A stretch of DNA of 64,000 bases from Cliona cf. orientalis (lineage: Eukaryota; Porifera; Demospongiae; Clionaida; Clionaidae): assembly GCA_963930775.1 (NCBI GenBank), contig OZ005702.1:6014001-6078000 (forward strand), written 5' to 3'. A program made the translations under genes and the position numbers. Below, one piece after another: positions 31,615 through 55,208 of the stretch. The notes under the pieces were generated by a model that was not told the origin of the DNA, searched no databases, and saw only the letters and a list, made by a program, of their open reading frames with translations. Within the stretch, counting starts at the first letter, position 1. Every line of letters begins with the position of its first letter.

Positions 31615-32113
31615 GGAGGACTTTAATTCTAAGCATAAAAATGTCTACAAATACGAGGTGCTAGGTGGACTCCACACTTTTCTGGCAAAATCTCAGCTAG
31701 CATAGGAAATTCCAGACAATGACATGCACTAGGTTGTGAACGCTGAGGTGTATGTGCTCAAAAACATAGTCCATTATCTGGTACAAAGGATGAAAGTATT
31801 GAAAGGTGGTGCACCCCGATAGCAATATTTCACCCAGCTGACACCACATCTAGGAAAATGCTCCAAGTTGGGTGGTGGCATGATGCAATGCTATGACCGA
31901 TGTCCAAACCAGCCATCAGCTAAACTGATGGTGACGTGGGTTGACGATGAAGTGGGAAAGTGCACACAGTCGCTCTTTGCGTATCGACCCTGGCCGTTTC
32001 AACCAATTTTATCAAATTCATCGGATACTCTTTCAGTGAATGAGCGCATGCAGATAGTGTCACACTCGGGCTCGTTCAAGAAAGCAACTCCAAAAATAAG
32101 TACCTGCAGTTAG
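31615..32113 (+). pseudogene. Transposon coding fragment (YEVLGGLHT family, longer copy)
   Basis: Reads VYKYEVLGGLHTFLAKSQLA, VVNAEVYVLKNIVHYLVQRM, a stop, then GGGMMQCYDRCPNQPSAKLM, TWVDDEVGKCTQSLFAYRPW and NSSDTLSVNERMQIVSHSGS to a stop at 32113. It keeps more of the protein than 30240-30420 and 35010. Function unknown; a mobile-element origin is likely. Confidence 0.4.
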
Positions 32114-33044
32114 CTACATTCCAGTAGGCTAGATAGCCGCAAGCGTATAATGTTATTGCGATTCATGTGATAATTTGCAGTGGCTCATTGCGATGTTCAA
32201 ACCTCTGCCGACAAGGCAGCAGACTCTGATGGTTGGTTCTTGATTATAAAAGTTCCCCAAAGGAAGAGTGCCTTGTATTTTCATAATTTATACTTAAATC
32301 TGCAGTTCTAGCAAGACAACTAACAAAACATAACATTGAATTAGAGTCTGTTTGTCTAGTGGATGAGTACCCATCTGTTAGCTGTCGGAGAGTTTCTGCA
32401 AATGATTTGGATTTGTTTGTTGATTGTCGTGTTGGAGTCTCGGTTGGAGTCGATTGCAACGTGTATACGCTAGGGCTCATCGACTTGCCTTACTATATTC
32501 TAGACAGTAGTATTGCTACTCATGTGTTGGATGGGGACCTATGGTCCAGGAAGTCCAACTGACCGACATGGGATTCGACAAAGCCTACACACGGTTCTCG
32601 GCAATTACTCTTACTCTCGCTGTTGTTGCCCCCACGATCCCCAATTTATCTATTGAGAGATATATGTGATACTATTGCATGCGACGGCGTATCATGCATG
32701 TAGTGATTGGTCTACGTGTCCACGGAAGAATAAAGCTCTAGTCCAAAGCTGTGGAATGGCAGCAGTAATATTATGCATTAAAGAAATTTTACAAGCAGCA
32801 ATTGCAGACAATACCTTAGATGTTAACAAAATGAATGTAGTGAAACTGCTGTCAGAGCAAGAAGTAGCCAAGAGCGTTGAATCAATTCTATGATTCCGGT
32901 AGCTTGCATTCAAAAATATCATTTTGAGTTCACTGTAACTTTGTGTCAAGTGAACAAGTCATAGGTGTCCCCCATGAAGCTCTCACCAAAGGAAGTCAAG
33001 CATATTAGTAAAATCAAGTATTAACACTACAAAAGAGTTAATAA
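32114..33044. repeat. Repeat mosaic with short open frames
   Basis: 32845-32925 matches 17715-17800. Frames at 32359-32562 and 32666-32893 (ILCIKEILQAAIADNTLDVN, KLLSEQEVAKSVESIL) look helical but match nothing I know. Confidence 0.35.
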
Positions 33045-33272
33045 TTATTCCGAGATGTATTGTTCTGACATGTACTCATCATCTTCACGCTGATAAGGTA
33101 AGACGAACTCAAATTCCTCGTCGTTAAGATCTCCAATAGCACAGGTGGTTAGAAGACCAAAGAGGGTCGCTCTAGCGTGCTCAAGGCAGTCCCACTCAGC
33201 CTGGACATAATTTTGGACATCATAATCCGGCCACTGACACCAAATGGCTACACAAAAATACAAAACCGACAA
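33045..33272 (-). pseudogene. Paralogous fragment of the 16570-16992 family
   Basis: Encodes WCQWPDYDVQNYVQAEWDCL, LFGLLTTCAIGDLNDEEF, VLPYQREDDEYMSEQYIS and then a stop, where the longer copy continues for about 70 residues. Same strand orientation as that copy relative to the window. Confidence 0.4.
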
Positions 33273-33280
33273 CCCGAACT

Positions 33281-33540
33281 ATGGCAACACCATCACTCAA
33301 TTCACCTTCAAAACGTCCACCCTTTTTCCTAAGGAAGAGTTTCTCTAAGATTGAAGAGGAGATAGACGTCAAAGATATTGCTACTGTAGGAGCTGACTTG
33401 ATATGCCTAAAACAATTGCAAGATAAGGAAGATAGTGACAGAGTTATTGTACAAATTAAAGTAGTGAAGGTGCATGAAGAAGAAACTATGGGTGATGGAA
33501 GAGGAAGCAGGATGTGGAAGTAGCAGATAAAGTGAAGTTA
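33281..33540 (+). pseudogene. RPA-like N-terminal fragment
   Basis: Starts MATPSLNSPSKRPPFFLRK, then IDVKDIATVGADLICLKQLQ and VIVQIKVVKVHEEE. The end (33487-33540) matches 38962-39019, where the RPA-like copy continues. This supplies the N-terminal half of the family, with a stop after MWK. Confidence 0.45.
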
Positions 33541-34063
33541 GCCATTCATTCCCAGCTGTTGAGTAATGACCACAAAGAGGCTAAAATTGGACAAAAAGGA
33601 GATCACAGAGATTGCGGACACTTTAAACCAGTCGATGCAGTCTCTGATAAAGTTATTAGCCCAACAAGCGGAAATCACGTGACTGAATGCGATGGCACGC
33701 GTGATGGAGTCAGAGGCAGGAATCCTGGATCTAGCCGGCACAATTGAGCACCCGCATGCAATCGAGTCCGAAGCCCATAGCCTGAATCCCACCGAATCGA
33801 GTCCGAAACCCAAAGTCCGAGGCCTGAGCCTGTCGAATTGAGTCAGAAGCCCGAAGTCCAGTGTATCGAGTCTAAATCTCAGGAACGAGACCTGCACTGC
33901 AGGGCCACAGTACAGTAATGTTTTGACTGTTGCCCAGTCTGTTATGTTTCCATAACTCATAGTTCAATCTGCAGTTCCACTATGGCTGTATGCCGATTTA
34001 ATGATGGGGCATCATTTTTGTACGATATTTCCTAACACCTCGAATAAGAACCGTCACCAATAT
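33541..34063. repeat. Degenerate short tandem repeats
   Basis: 33755-33890 holds several imperfect copies of a 'atcgagtccgaagccc' motif about 25-35 bases apart. No gene supported around it. Confidence 0.5.
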
Positions 34064-34338
34064 GCAAGGTGCAATTACTACAGAAGGATCTGAGAGCCCC
34101 GCAGTCAGCGTGTCACAAACACCCGGAGCAAGTTACTGGGTATGATAAGAAGGCAGATTATAAAGCCTCTGAACATTATAAGCATCTTCAAAAAGCTGCA
34201 AGGGCGAAAAGAAAAGGCCATGACGACAAAAATCAAGACGACGAAGGAATTATGTATAGTTCTGGTGCCTTTGATGCTCCAGATTTACAAGTAGGGCCTA
34301 GTAAAAGACAAAAAATGACTAATACTCACTATTTTTAA
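34064..34338 (+). other. Possible last exon of an unknown gene
   Basis: A frame of about 89 codons opens after an AG and ends in a stop. It encodes a basic peptide with KKADYKASEHYKHLQKAARA, KRKGHDDKNQDDEG and a terminal VGPSKRQKM, which could include nuclear localisation signals. No ATG and no recognised domain. Confidence 0.25.
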
Positions 34339-34439
34339 TTTGATCACATCTTTTAGTACAGTAGTCATGCTTAAGTTACAATATATTCCCCTTTATACCA
34401 TATATACACTTGTTATTGAATAGAAATTTGTTGTCATAT

Positions 34440-34800
34440 ATTTATGGAGTGGAGATCAATAGATTGTCACAGCTTTGTAAAATATAGTATATAGCATTCA
34501 AATAACTTTTTTATTCAAGAAAAACGAAGCAGTAATGTTATACACAACAGAACAAGAACAACGGAACAAGAGGCGTCTGCGCCACCACCACCACCACCAG
34601 CACCAGCACCAGCACCAGCAGACCATGGAGCCGGAGCTTTGCCTCCACCACCCTCTCTCCCTCTGTTGCCGCTACCACCACCTGAACCACGGTCTCCATC
34701 ACCCCTCCCCTTCCGTCACCAGGAGGGGTGTCACCTTCTCGGCCCCTTAGGTTTGAAACAGGAAGAGGTGGACAAGGAGGAAGAGGAAGAAGAGGAAGCG
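34440..34800 (+). repeat. Proline/histidine-codon-rich repeat remnant
   Basis: CAC/CCA triplet repeats (34575-34620) followed by CCT/CCA-rich sequence. The segment parallels 1500-1720. The frame from 34639 encodes a proline-rich peptide that runs into EEEEEEEAE and joins the KTDFPKSELS repeat. Confidence 0.45.
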
Positions 34801-35020
34801 GAAATATGTACACTGCCACCAAGTAAGACTGACTTCCCAAAGTCTGAATTATCCAATTACGCACCACTAAGGAGACATCAGCATATATATATATATAGTA
34901 ACACTAACCCTAATTCTAATCCGATGGATATTGACAGGAGTATATACTTCAGAGAGCCACTTAGAAGACTTAGATGAGCCCATGATATGGAATTTAATAA
35001 TTACATATAAGTACGAGGTG
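34801..35020 (+). repeat. KTDFPKSELS repeat family, clearest copy
   Basis: Reads PPSKTDFPKSELSNYAPLRR, SNTNPNSNPMDID, FREPLRRLR and a stop. Other copies: 880-1050, 7615-7690, 12560-12790, 36145-36290. A conserved reading frame across diverged copies suggests a mobile-element protein; identity unknown. Confidence 0.5.
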
Positions 35021-35602
35021 CTAGGTGGACTCCTAACTTTCTGGCAAAATCTCAGCTGGCACAGGAAATTCCAGATAATGACATGTACAAAGTTGTGAAC
35101 GCTAAGGTGTATGTAGGTCTGAGAGTTGATGAGTCCCTATACAGGAATGAAGGCAGTATTGGAAGAGCGCGGAATCAATACAGAACGGATGAAAGCGGAT
35201 GATATGAGAACTGTACTCTCCTTCCATGACGATTTTGCAAATGAGAAAACAAATGAGAAAACAATAGTGGAGAAATTGATAACTGACAAGGGCCACAAAT
35301 GCCTATACCTACCAAAATTCGATTGTGAATTAAATCCAATAGAGAGAGTTTGGGGACAGGCAAAAGTGTACTCACGTGCACACACTATCTTTACGCTGGT
35401 GGATTTAAGATCGATTGTCCACCCAGCTCTCGATTCCGTCCCAACAGACCTCATGAGAAAATATTTTAGAAGAGTTCTCGAGTATGAGAGGGCTTATCTA
35501 GAGGGTAAGAAGGCAGGAAAGGAGCTAGAGGCTGCTGTTAAGCTATACAAGTCCCATAGGAGGATTTTTTTGAATCTTAACTTGTCTTTTTTAGGCTCCT
35601 GA
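35021..35602 (+). mobile_element. C-terminal part of an IS630/Tc1-like DDE transposase
   Basis: 35021-35110 is a YEVLGGLHT fragment. 35126-35602 is an open frame with MKAVLEERGINTERMKADDM, RTVLSFHDDFANEKT, GHKCLYLPKFDCELNPIERV, WGQAKVYSRAHTIFTLVDLR and MRKYFRRVLEYERAYLEGKK. The LPKxxCxLNPIERVW motif contains the third acidic catalytic residue of Tc1/IS630-type transposases, with the usual NP-x-E context. The C-terminus appears complete; the HTH and first catalytic Asp are missing. A related N-terminal piece is at 13831-14243. Confidence 0.65.
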
Positions 35603-36333
35603 TTTTGGCTATTATTAATAATTATGTATAAATTCACCTGTTAGCTTTTAAAAAAATCTGCTCTCACCATTTTCTTTTACATTTGTTTCTGCATTTTTTA
35701 CACTACTGTGTGTGTGCACACCCTTAACTGTTATGCTTAAAATTCTATTTCTCCTCACCTATGTATGATACTACAGTGGCATCACTGTTATGCAAACAGA
35801 ATGTAACTGTGTAAATCTGCTCTCACCAAAAGTTGACTCTTTAGCAGTAGTGTTTGTGCAATAAAAATGGGGAAAATCCCTGAAGAATGTATTGAGAAAA
35901 TTCTATTTTTATGGCTTGTCACATATTGCAATTAAAATGGCAATAATTCGCGAATGCGTGGCGCGAATATTTTCGCGCAATCTTTTTGGATGAGCATTAA
36001 CATCAACATATGCATAGACCAACTTTCCAGAGAATCTGATATACCAATAGCAAGTAAGAAATTCCAAAGCATAATATATCAGTTTGGGCATTCATTGCGT
36101 CAGGCACTATACGCCTTGCTCAAAGATATTATAACCAAAAGAGTCTGAATTATCCAAATTACGCACCACTAAGGAGACATCAGCCTAAATATATATATAG
36201 TAACCCTAACCCAATGGATACTGCCTATTTCAAAAAGCCTCTTAAAAGACTCGCATGGTATTTGATAAGCCCATGACATGGAATTTAATAATTCCACATT
36301 CGTGTAGACTGTGAATCATAGATCTATAGAATC
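35603..36333. repeat. 3' flank of the transposase fragment and repeat scraps
   Basis: 35603-35900 is AT-rich, with no gene. 36145-36290 is another KTDFPKSELS-family copy. Nothing else supported. Confidence 0.4.
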
Positions 36334-36780
36334 ATGTCCAAGGTGTCCAGATATTGTCTAGACACAAGTGTTATCTCCCTGCTTCTGAATGGGGAACTGT
36401 GGAGGCGGGCACCTCATAACTTGATGCGAGCGCGGGCGAATCTGGCAGAGCACGATACCGAAGTGTCTCGTGCTATCAGCGCCCACAAATGGAATACTAT
36501 CTACTTAAAAGATGTGAAGATGCTGGCACCTCCTACGGCCACCTTTGAACTCCGCATGCACTCTGCACGCCGAGAATTGTTGTGGACAAAATAAGAATAA
36601 TACCATGATGCAATACCAGATGTGGAGAGTGATGACAAGCATTCCATCACCATCTCTTTCTTGATTGTTGGACACACAAAGTTTGCCCCTGATGGATTGC
36701 TGAAGAGAGTTCAAAGAATAGATATCAGCAGCCTAGCAGCCAATAGGTGGTTCTTTCAGTCTACTTCTGGGTTCTTGTAA
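36334..36780 (+). mobile_element. Transposase fragment (HxxNCxGQNKN type)
   Basis: An 86-codon ATG frame (36334-36594) leads, in a shifted frame, into HAENCCGQNKNNTMMQYQMW, RVMTS, LSFLIVGHTKFAPDG and KRVQRIDISSLAA, ending at a stop near 36778. These are the conserved motifs of the same RNase H-fold transposase type as 22558-23577. The open first part (VISLLLNGELWRRAP, LRMHSARRE) may be the genuine upstream protein. At least one frameshift separates the parts. Confidence 0.5.
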
Positions 36781-37027
36781 TAATTTCTAATATATTTTAA
36801 CTTCAGTATATTTGTTGGTTACTTTCTCACTTCACTTCAATCATACAATAATCAGCTGGCACTAGCAACCCTAAAATAGAGGATCTCATCCTTGAAAAAA
36901 GAAAGGTAAAAGTTCTTTCCTACTTGGTATACTAGATTTATTGCATATTGAACATGCTATAAGATTATTATGATGATAAAAACTTGTACAATTCTCATTT
37001 ATATGTAGCCGGCTGCCGCCTATAGCT
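36781..37027. other. AT-rich spacer
   Basis: No frame or repeat relation seen. Confidence 0.4.
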
Positions 37028-37600
37028 GTGACGACATCTCCTCCCCTTTGGTCACCACTGCCACCACCACCAGAGGGAGCTTGGCGGCTGTCTCCACCAC
37101 CCCCTCCCCCTCAGTCGCTCCTGCCACCTCCGGAAAAAGATGTCTCCGCCACCCGGTCTCTCCCGCCACCGCCGGAAAGAGATTTCTCCGCCACCCTAGT
37201 CGCTCCCTGCCACCACCAGAAAGTGATTTCTCCGCCACCCAGGTCTCTCCCGCCACCACCAGAAAGTGATTTCTTCGCCACCCCAGTCGCTCCCGCCACC
37301 ACCAGAAAGAGATCAAGCTCTGTCTCCGCCACCCCAGTCACTCCCACCACCACCAGAAAGAGATTTCTCTGCCACCCCAGTCTCTCCCGCCACCACCAGA
37401 AAGAGATTTCTCCGCCACCAGCAGAAAGAGATCAAGCTCTGTCTCCACCACCACCAGAAGGAGAAGCTCAAGCGCTATTCCTGCCATCCACTCTTCCTTG
37501 GTCGCCCCCACCATCACCAGAGGAGAGGAGGTGGAGGAAGAAAAGGAAGGAGGGGAAAGACGAGGGACTCATTTTGCAACACTGGACAGCATGAATATGA
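37028..37600 (+). repeat. Proline-rich minisatellite
   Basis: From about 37070 to 37450, imperfect tandem units of roughly 50 bases combine 'tctcccgccaccaccagaaa' with 'gagatttctccgccaccc'. Each unit is frame-preserving in places, giving an open frame of 188 codons rich in PPPPE/PPPPER. The minus strand is equally open (Gly/Val-rich), so openness reflects composition. Could be a tandem-repeat protein, but no start context or flanking exons support this. Confidence 0.5.
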
Positions 37601-37805
37601 ACGATATCTCATCCACCCAAGACCCATCTAGTAAGCTGATAACTCACCAACACTAACAGAAACATTTTTTTGTTCCCAAGAGAGATTAAAAATAGTTTGA
37701 AAACTACTGAACAGAAAAATGTTAAGTGTGAATTCATATTCAAGTTCTTATACAAAAATTGATGAAATTATGCACAGTATGATCAGAAATAAATCAAAAT
37801 ATTGA

Positions 37806-38625
37806 TTAAAATATCTGTAGACGATTATTATCAAAATCACAAACATAAACTAACCCATTCTTGTCTACTGCTATTCCACAAGGTGATCTTATCTGTCCTG
37901 GTCCACTTCCTTGTGTGCCAAATGATGTCAAAAATTTACCCTCACATGTGAACACTGAAATATGATTATTACCAAATTCAGACACATATACGATATTCTC
38001 AATGTCAATGCTGATACCAGTGGGTTGCTTTAGTTTGCTAACTGCCCTTCCCAACTGCAAATTGTCTCAAAAATTGTCCCTCTGAAGTGAACACTTGAAT
38101 ACGATGATTGCTAAAATCAGTCACACACACATTCCCAGTGCGGTCAAAAGCTACATCCCGAGGTTGTTGAAAATGTCCATTGCCACTGCCAAGGCTGCTA
38201 AAGTATGTAAGGTCAGAGTTTAGAATCTGAACATGATGATTACCGTTCTCCACTATGTATACTTTCTTGTTGAGTGGGTGGACAGCAATACCAACTGGTT
38301 CATTAAACTCGAGTGGATTACTCTCCTTCTTTCCAACTGACATGATAAACTTTCCATCTGGTGAGAACTTTTGAATGTGATGATTATACTCATCGACCAC
38401 CAGTATATATTGCCATCATCATCCACTGCCACACCACGAGGATAATCAAACTGACCATGCCCAGAACCTTTTGAGCCAAATGATCGAAACTTCTCCCCAG
38501 TTGAACTGAAGATGGAGATACAATGTGCACCACTCTGGGCTACTAAGACCTCCTCCCTCCCTCTGGTTGACTGTCACACCCCATGGATATTTTAATCTAC
38601 CACTAGTATTGATTGGAGTGATATA
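37806..38625 (-). pseudogene. NHL-repeat beta-propeller (TRIM-NHL-like), frameshifted
   Basis: On the minus strand about six NHL blades are legible: RLKYPWGVTVNQ, GHGQFDYPRGVAVDDDGNIY, VVDEYNHHIQKFSPDGKFIM, FNEPVGIAVHPLNKKVYIVE, FQQPRDVAFDRTGNVCVTDF, KLKQPTGISIDIENIVYVSE, IRSPCGIAVDKNGLVYVCDF. It ends at a stop after NNRLQIF. The repeating x-P-x-G-(I/V)-A-V-D...(V/I)-Y-V-x-(D/E) and NxRIQxF pattern is diagnostic. NHL propellers close TRIM-type ubiquitin ligases (TRIM2/3/71), where they bind RNA or protein. Frameshifts near 38570, 38403 and 38050 break it. No RING or B-box is found upstream. Confidence 0.75.
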
Positions 38626-38789
38626 AATTTAGTGCAAGGAGAGCAGATAATGACATCACTATAAAATTAGCCAATGAGAGCAAAGATGATGATGTAATTG
38701 CAAAAAATTAGCCAACGAGAATCATTGTAGATGGATAGTTAGGCATAGATTTTTGTACTGTGGAGTTAAAAAATTCAATTGTTCAGTCT
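38626..38789. other. Spacer
   Basis: Intergenic, no feature. Confidence 0.35.
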
Positions 38790-39566
38790 AAATTCTGAAT
38801 TCCGAGTGTATTATGGTGAAACGTTCTGGAAGTGCGAAAAATTGTGGAGGGACAAAAAGTCGAGTGCAGTCCTGTGTGTGGAGTTAGTGATATTTCTGCA
38901 GATGCACATGCCACAGTGCACAGGATTGTGGTGGCTGTTTCCCTTAAGAAAAAGGGTGGACATTTTGAAGGTGGGAAGAGGAAGCAGGATGTGGAAGTAG
39001 CAGATGAAAGTGAAGTTAGCAATGTGATTTTGCGGGAAGAAGATATAGGCAAGTTGGAGGATGGTGTTTCCTACCAGCTCAACAGGTTCAGAGTATGATC
39101 CTTTAAGGGAAAGAACTTCCTTTCAATGCCACCATGTGGAGGATCCATTCAAATGATTCAAGACATTGATTGGGGCAGTAGCACGGTGATTCTATGATAA
39201 CAATGATATTGAGATGTTGATTGCAGCTAGGGTGATGGGGGTCCATCAATTCGAGTCATTCTATTTGTGTTTTTTTGCAAGAAGGGAGTAATTGAAAAAC
39301 ATGATGGTTCATGTGGGAAGTGCAATCTGTGTAAACGATGCAAGTATTGCAGGTGGAGAAATTGACAGCAAAATTGTGCATAGTAAAAAATGTGTAACCA
39401 TATGTATGCAGTTGAATGAGTTAAACAAAATTGTCATGGCAAAAAGGTCACACCAGCCGAATTGCTTTATGCTGCACCATTCAATATCAAGTACAATGAG
39501 TTTCAAATTGCAATGGAAATATCGTGACCTGGTTAATTTATTTGTCATGCAGACTAATTGTCAGTA
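38790..39566 (+). pseudogene. RPA-like OB-fold/zinc-finger protein, copy with breaks
   Basis: Reads VCGVSDISADAHATVHRIVV, KKKGGHFEGGKRKQDVEVAD, SEVSNVILREEDIGKLEDGV, SYQLNRFRV and a stop, then SFKGKNFLSMPPCG. Further on, after frame damage, comes EKHDGSCGKCNLCKRCKYC, the CxxC finger. 39165-39385 is duplicated at 29960-30175. The region 39390-39560 is an open frame with KKCVTICMQLNELNKIVMAK, matching the end of the longer family members. Single-strand DNA binding is inferred from the RPA resemblance. Confidence 0.5.
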
Positions 39567-39725
39567 AAAACTAAAAAAAAAAACCACACATGCTTAGAGA
39601 AATCTAAGCAGTATCATTTCCCTAATTACATGTCAACTGATAGTACAGTGTGCATACCCAGACAAAACCAACACAAACTTTGAACTAATTATTTCATGGA
39701 GCACACCCTTTGATATGCGATGCAG

Positions 39726-39951
39726 ACCAACAGTAGCTGCTTGACCTCACCACTAAGAAGCGGGCAATGATGACCTCCTCGCCCTGCTCAAATGTCGAAT
39801 CTACCATCAGACTATTGACAGGCATGACAAAGAAGAGACCTGCTCAGCAGGCCTCTCGAAATGTACGCTTCACAACAAGTGTAACTGGCAGAAGTTTTCA
39901 TATTGTTTTGGATATGAAGCTCACGAGATGCTGATCAATAAGTATCTTTAA
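39726..39951 (+). other. Possible exon of unknown protein, Cys-rich
   Basis: After an AG at about 39753 a frame reads AGNDDLLALLKCRIYHQTID, ETCSAGLSKCTLHNKCNWQK, FGYEAHEMLINKYL and a stop at about 39951. The even composition suggests a genuine C-terminal exon or mobile-element remnant. No family recognised; no upstream exon linked. Confidence 0.25.
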
Positions 39952-40339
39952 CACACAAGTGTGCAGCTAGTAGATAACAGACCTTACGATAAATTTTTTG
40001 TATGGCCAGTCAAATATCCGATCAAAATGGAATTTGACCAGACATTTACAATACACCAAATGCCCGGACACCAATGTACATTAATTTTGTACTAATAATT
40101 CTTTTGGGACAATGTTTAAGTGAACTATCAATGTTACAACAGGTGTAATATTATCTTGGCATATGTTACTATGGTAACAACATCTAATGTCACTAAGACA
40201 CTAATTTTTCCAGTAGAGCATCCACAGTCAAGTCATGTTCAAAAACTAACAAAATAGAGTTACCCTAGCCCACAATAATTTAATCTGTGTACAGTGCCTG
40301 TATGGTGGAGCACCTGTATACCATAGTAACAATACCAAG

Positions 40340-40404
40340 TACCTTAGATGATTTCCACCAGCTCTAACTGTGCCACAGCGCAGTTAGAGAAGTCATCTAA
40401 GGTA
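40340..40404. repeat. Imperfect hairpin
   Basis: 'accttagatga' and 'ctctaactg' on the left pair with 'cagttagag' and 'tcatctaaggt' on the right, with short mismatched joints. Could be a small foldback element. Confidence 0.6.
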
Positions 40405-40827
40405 TACACAGTCCCAGTGATGTAGATAGGTACATGTACTCAGTAGCTCAAAGCACATCACTAGCAAATGCACAGCTGCTGAGTCACTGTGGTCAGTGTA
40501 GGTGGTGGGTGCTAGGCCCACCCTCCAAACCATAGTTGACACAGTGACAGCTAGCCCAAGACAGTAAACAGGATGCTAGTCAGACATTAGTGTTTGAACT
40601 GCACTAATGAATGCTGGACATGGATAAAATAAAACTAAGAAGATGAATTCTCTGGAAGAAGGGGTTGCTGGCAACCCCTGCCCTCAGACTCTTGTGGATA
40701 CCATACTTGTGACGAATGGTATCTATATTGAGCAACCTATATCAGATTATTGGTGACTGGACATATTTACATCATAAAGTGCTACCTCATGGAAACACCA
40801 TGAATCTCACCAATTTCAATGTACCTA

Positions 40828-40856
40828 CAATGTGTAGGAAGCTTTCCTACACATTG
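40828..40856. repeat. Perfect 13-bp-arm palindrome
   Basis: Arms caatgtgtaggaa and ttcctacacattg are separated by GCT. A partial copy ('aggaaactttcctacaca') follows at 40911-40926. Confidence 0.8.
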
Positions 40857-41254
40857 TGATTAGATATAATACACTCCAGTTAATTTGGCTTTTAGTGCTT
40901 ATGTATATGCAGGAAACTTTCCTACACAAAACACTTTTCACTCTACAGAAAACTCATTCAAATATACATGTTTAGCTTGCTCTAGAAGTAGTTTGATCTC
41001 TTATCGACTGCTACTATACAAAATGAGCATACCATTAAAAATATCAGTACATTCATGCAGAATCTTGACATGAATGTCAAATACGTGAATTTTTGTTGTT
41101 AAATTATTTTGGACAGCTTAATCAATGCCAAAATCAAACACACTAAAACTTTGCACATTAACACTAATGTAGTACACAGGGTCATTTGTCCAAAAATAAT
41201 TTAACACAAAAATTAATTACACAAAGTAATTGCAAATTAAGGTGTATATATTAC

Positions 41255-54482
<13,228 letters not shown>

Positions 54483-55208
54483 CTGCAAGGACAAATGAAT
54501 CAATATTATTCAGATTCAGATATAATATAATTATGTAGACAGTACATTTACGAAGTAAGGAAGCTTAAGGAAAATTATGCCTTAGTCTACATGTTATGAA
54601 GCCTATATGTATATCATACTATTACATCTACATTGGAACTTTGAAATTGTATACAGGTAAATGGAGGAGTCATCATTGGTCGTTGCATTTGAAATATTAT
54701 AGGTAAAAAAAATTCCATCAAGCAACTGTGGTATTTCAACCCCCTATCCTTCCCAACACAATAATTTTTCTATCCAATAATTTTGCTCAGGATCAATTAG
54801 AGCATCCACATAGTCAAACACAGGTAAACTATCAGAGCATTAAAGTACGACAGTTATTTTGCTCTAAACTAACATTTTATTGTGGTATACAACATTGTGC
54901 TGAAATCATACATTAGCAGCTCAACAGTGAGTCTTAATTAGCACTCTGTACACAAATCGGTTTACATACTCAAAAGACACGACACAAAATAAGCAACTTG
55001 AACATCGTAAACATACATTTCACAGAAAAGCAACACAATAATTGATTACTGCTTTTATTGTATATGGCATTATCATGGAATGGTGTACATTATATACTTA
55101 TCCTGCCCGTATATAAAAAAAAAATTAATGACTCAGACTCACTCTGCGATATCCACTGTAAAAAATGACCAAGGCCTACCTCCTAGTCTGTCATGATATA
55201 ACTCAGTG
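54483..55208 (+). promoter_or_regulatory. 5' flank of array copy 1, duplicated
   Basis: 54540-54920 closely matches 57430-57850, and 54985-55200 matches 57850-58085. It is therefore the upstream part of the tandem unit and probably includes promoter sequence, though no specific element is identifiable. Confidence 0.5.

Larger units (their letters stand above)
39952..41254. other. Intergenic or NBAS intron sequence with inverted repeats
   Basis: No coding frame supported. Two inverted repeats stand out (40340-40404 and 40828-40856). If NBAS continues downstream, this would be intronic; no further NBAS exon was found here on the minus strand. Confidence 0.45.

Noticed and set aside
37020..37353. 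Minus-strand Gly/Val/Ala-rich frames over the minisatellite
   Set aside because: Openness on both strands comes from repeat composition.
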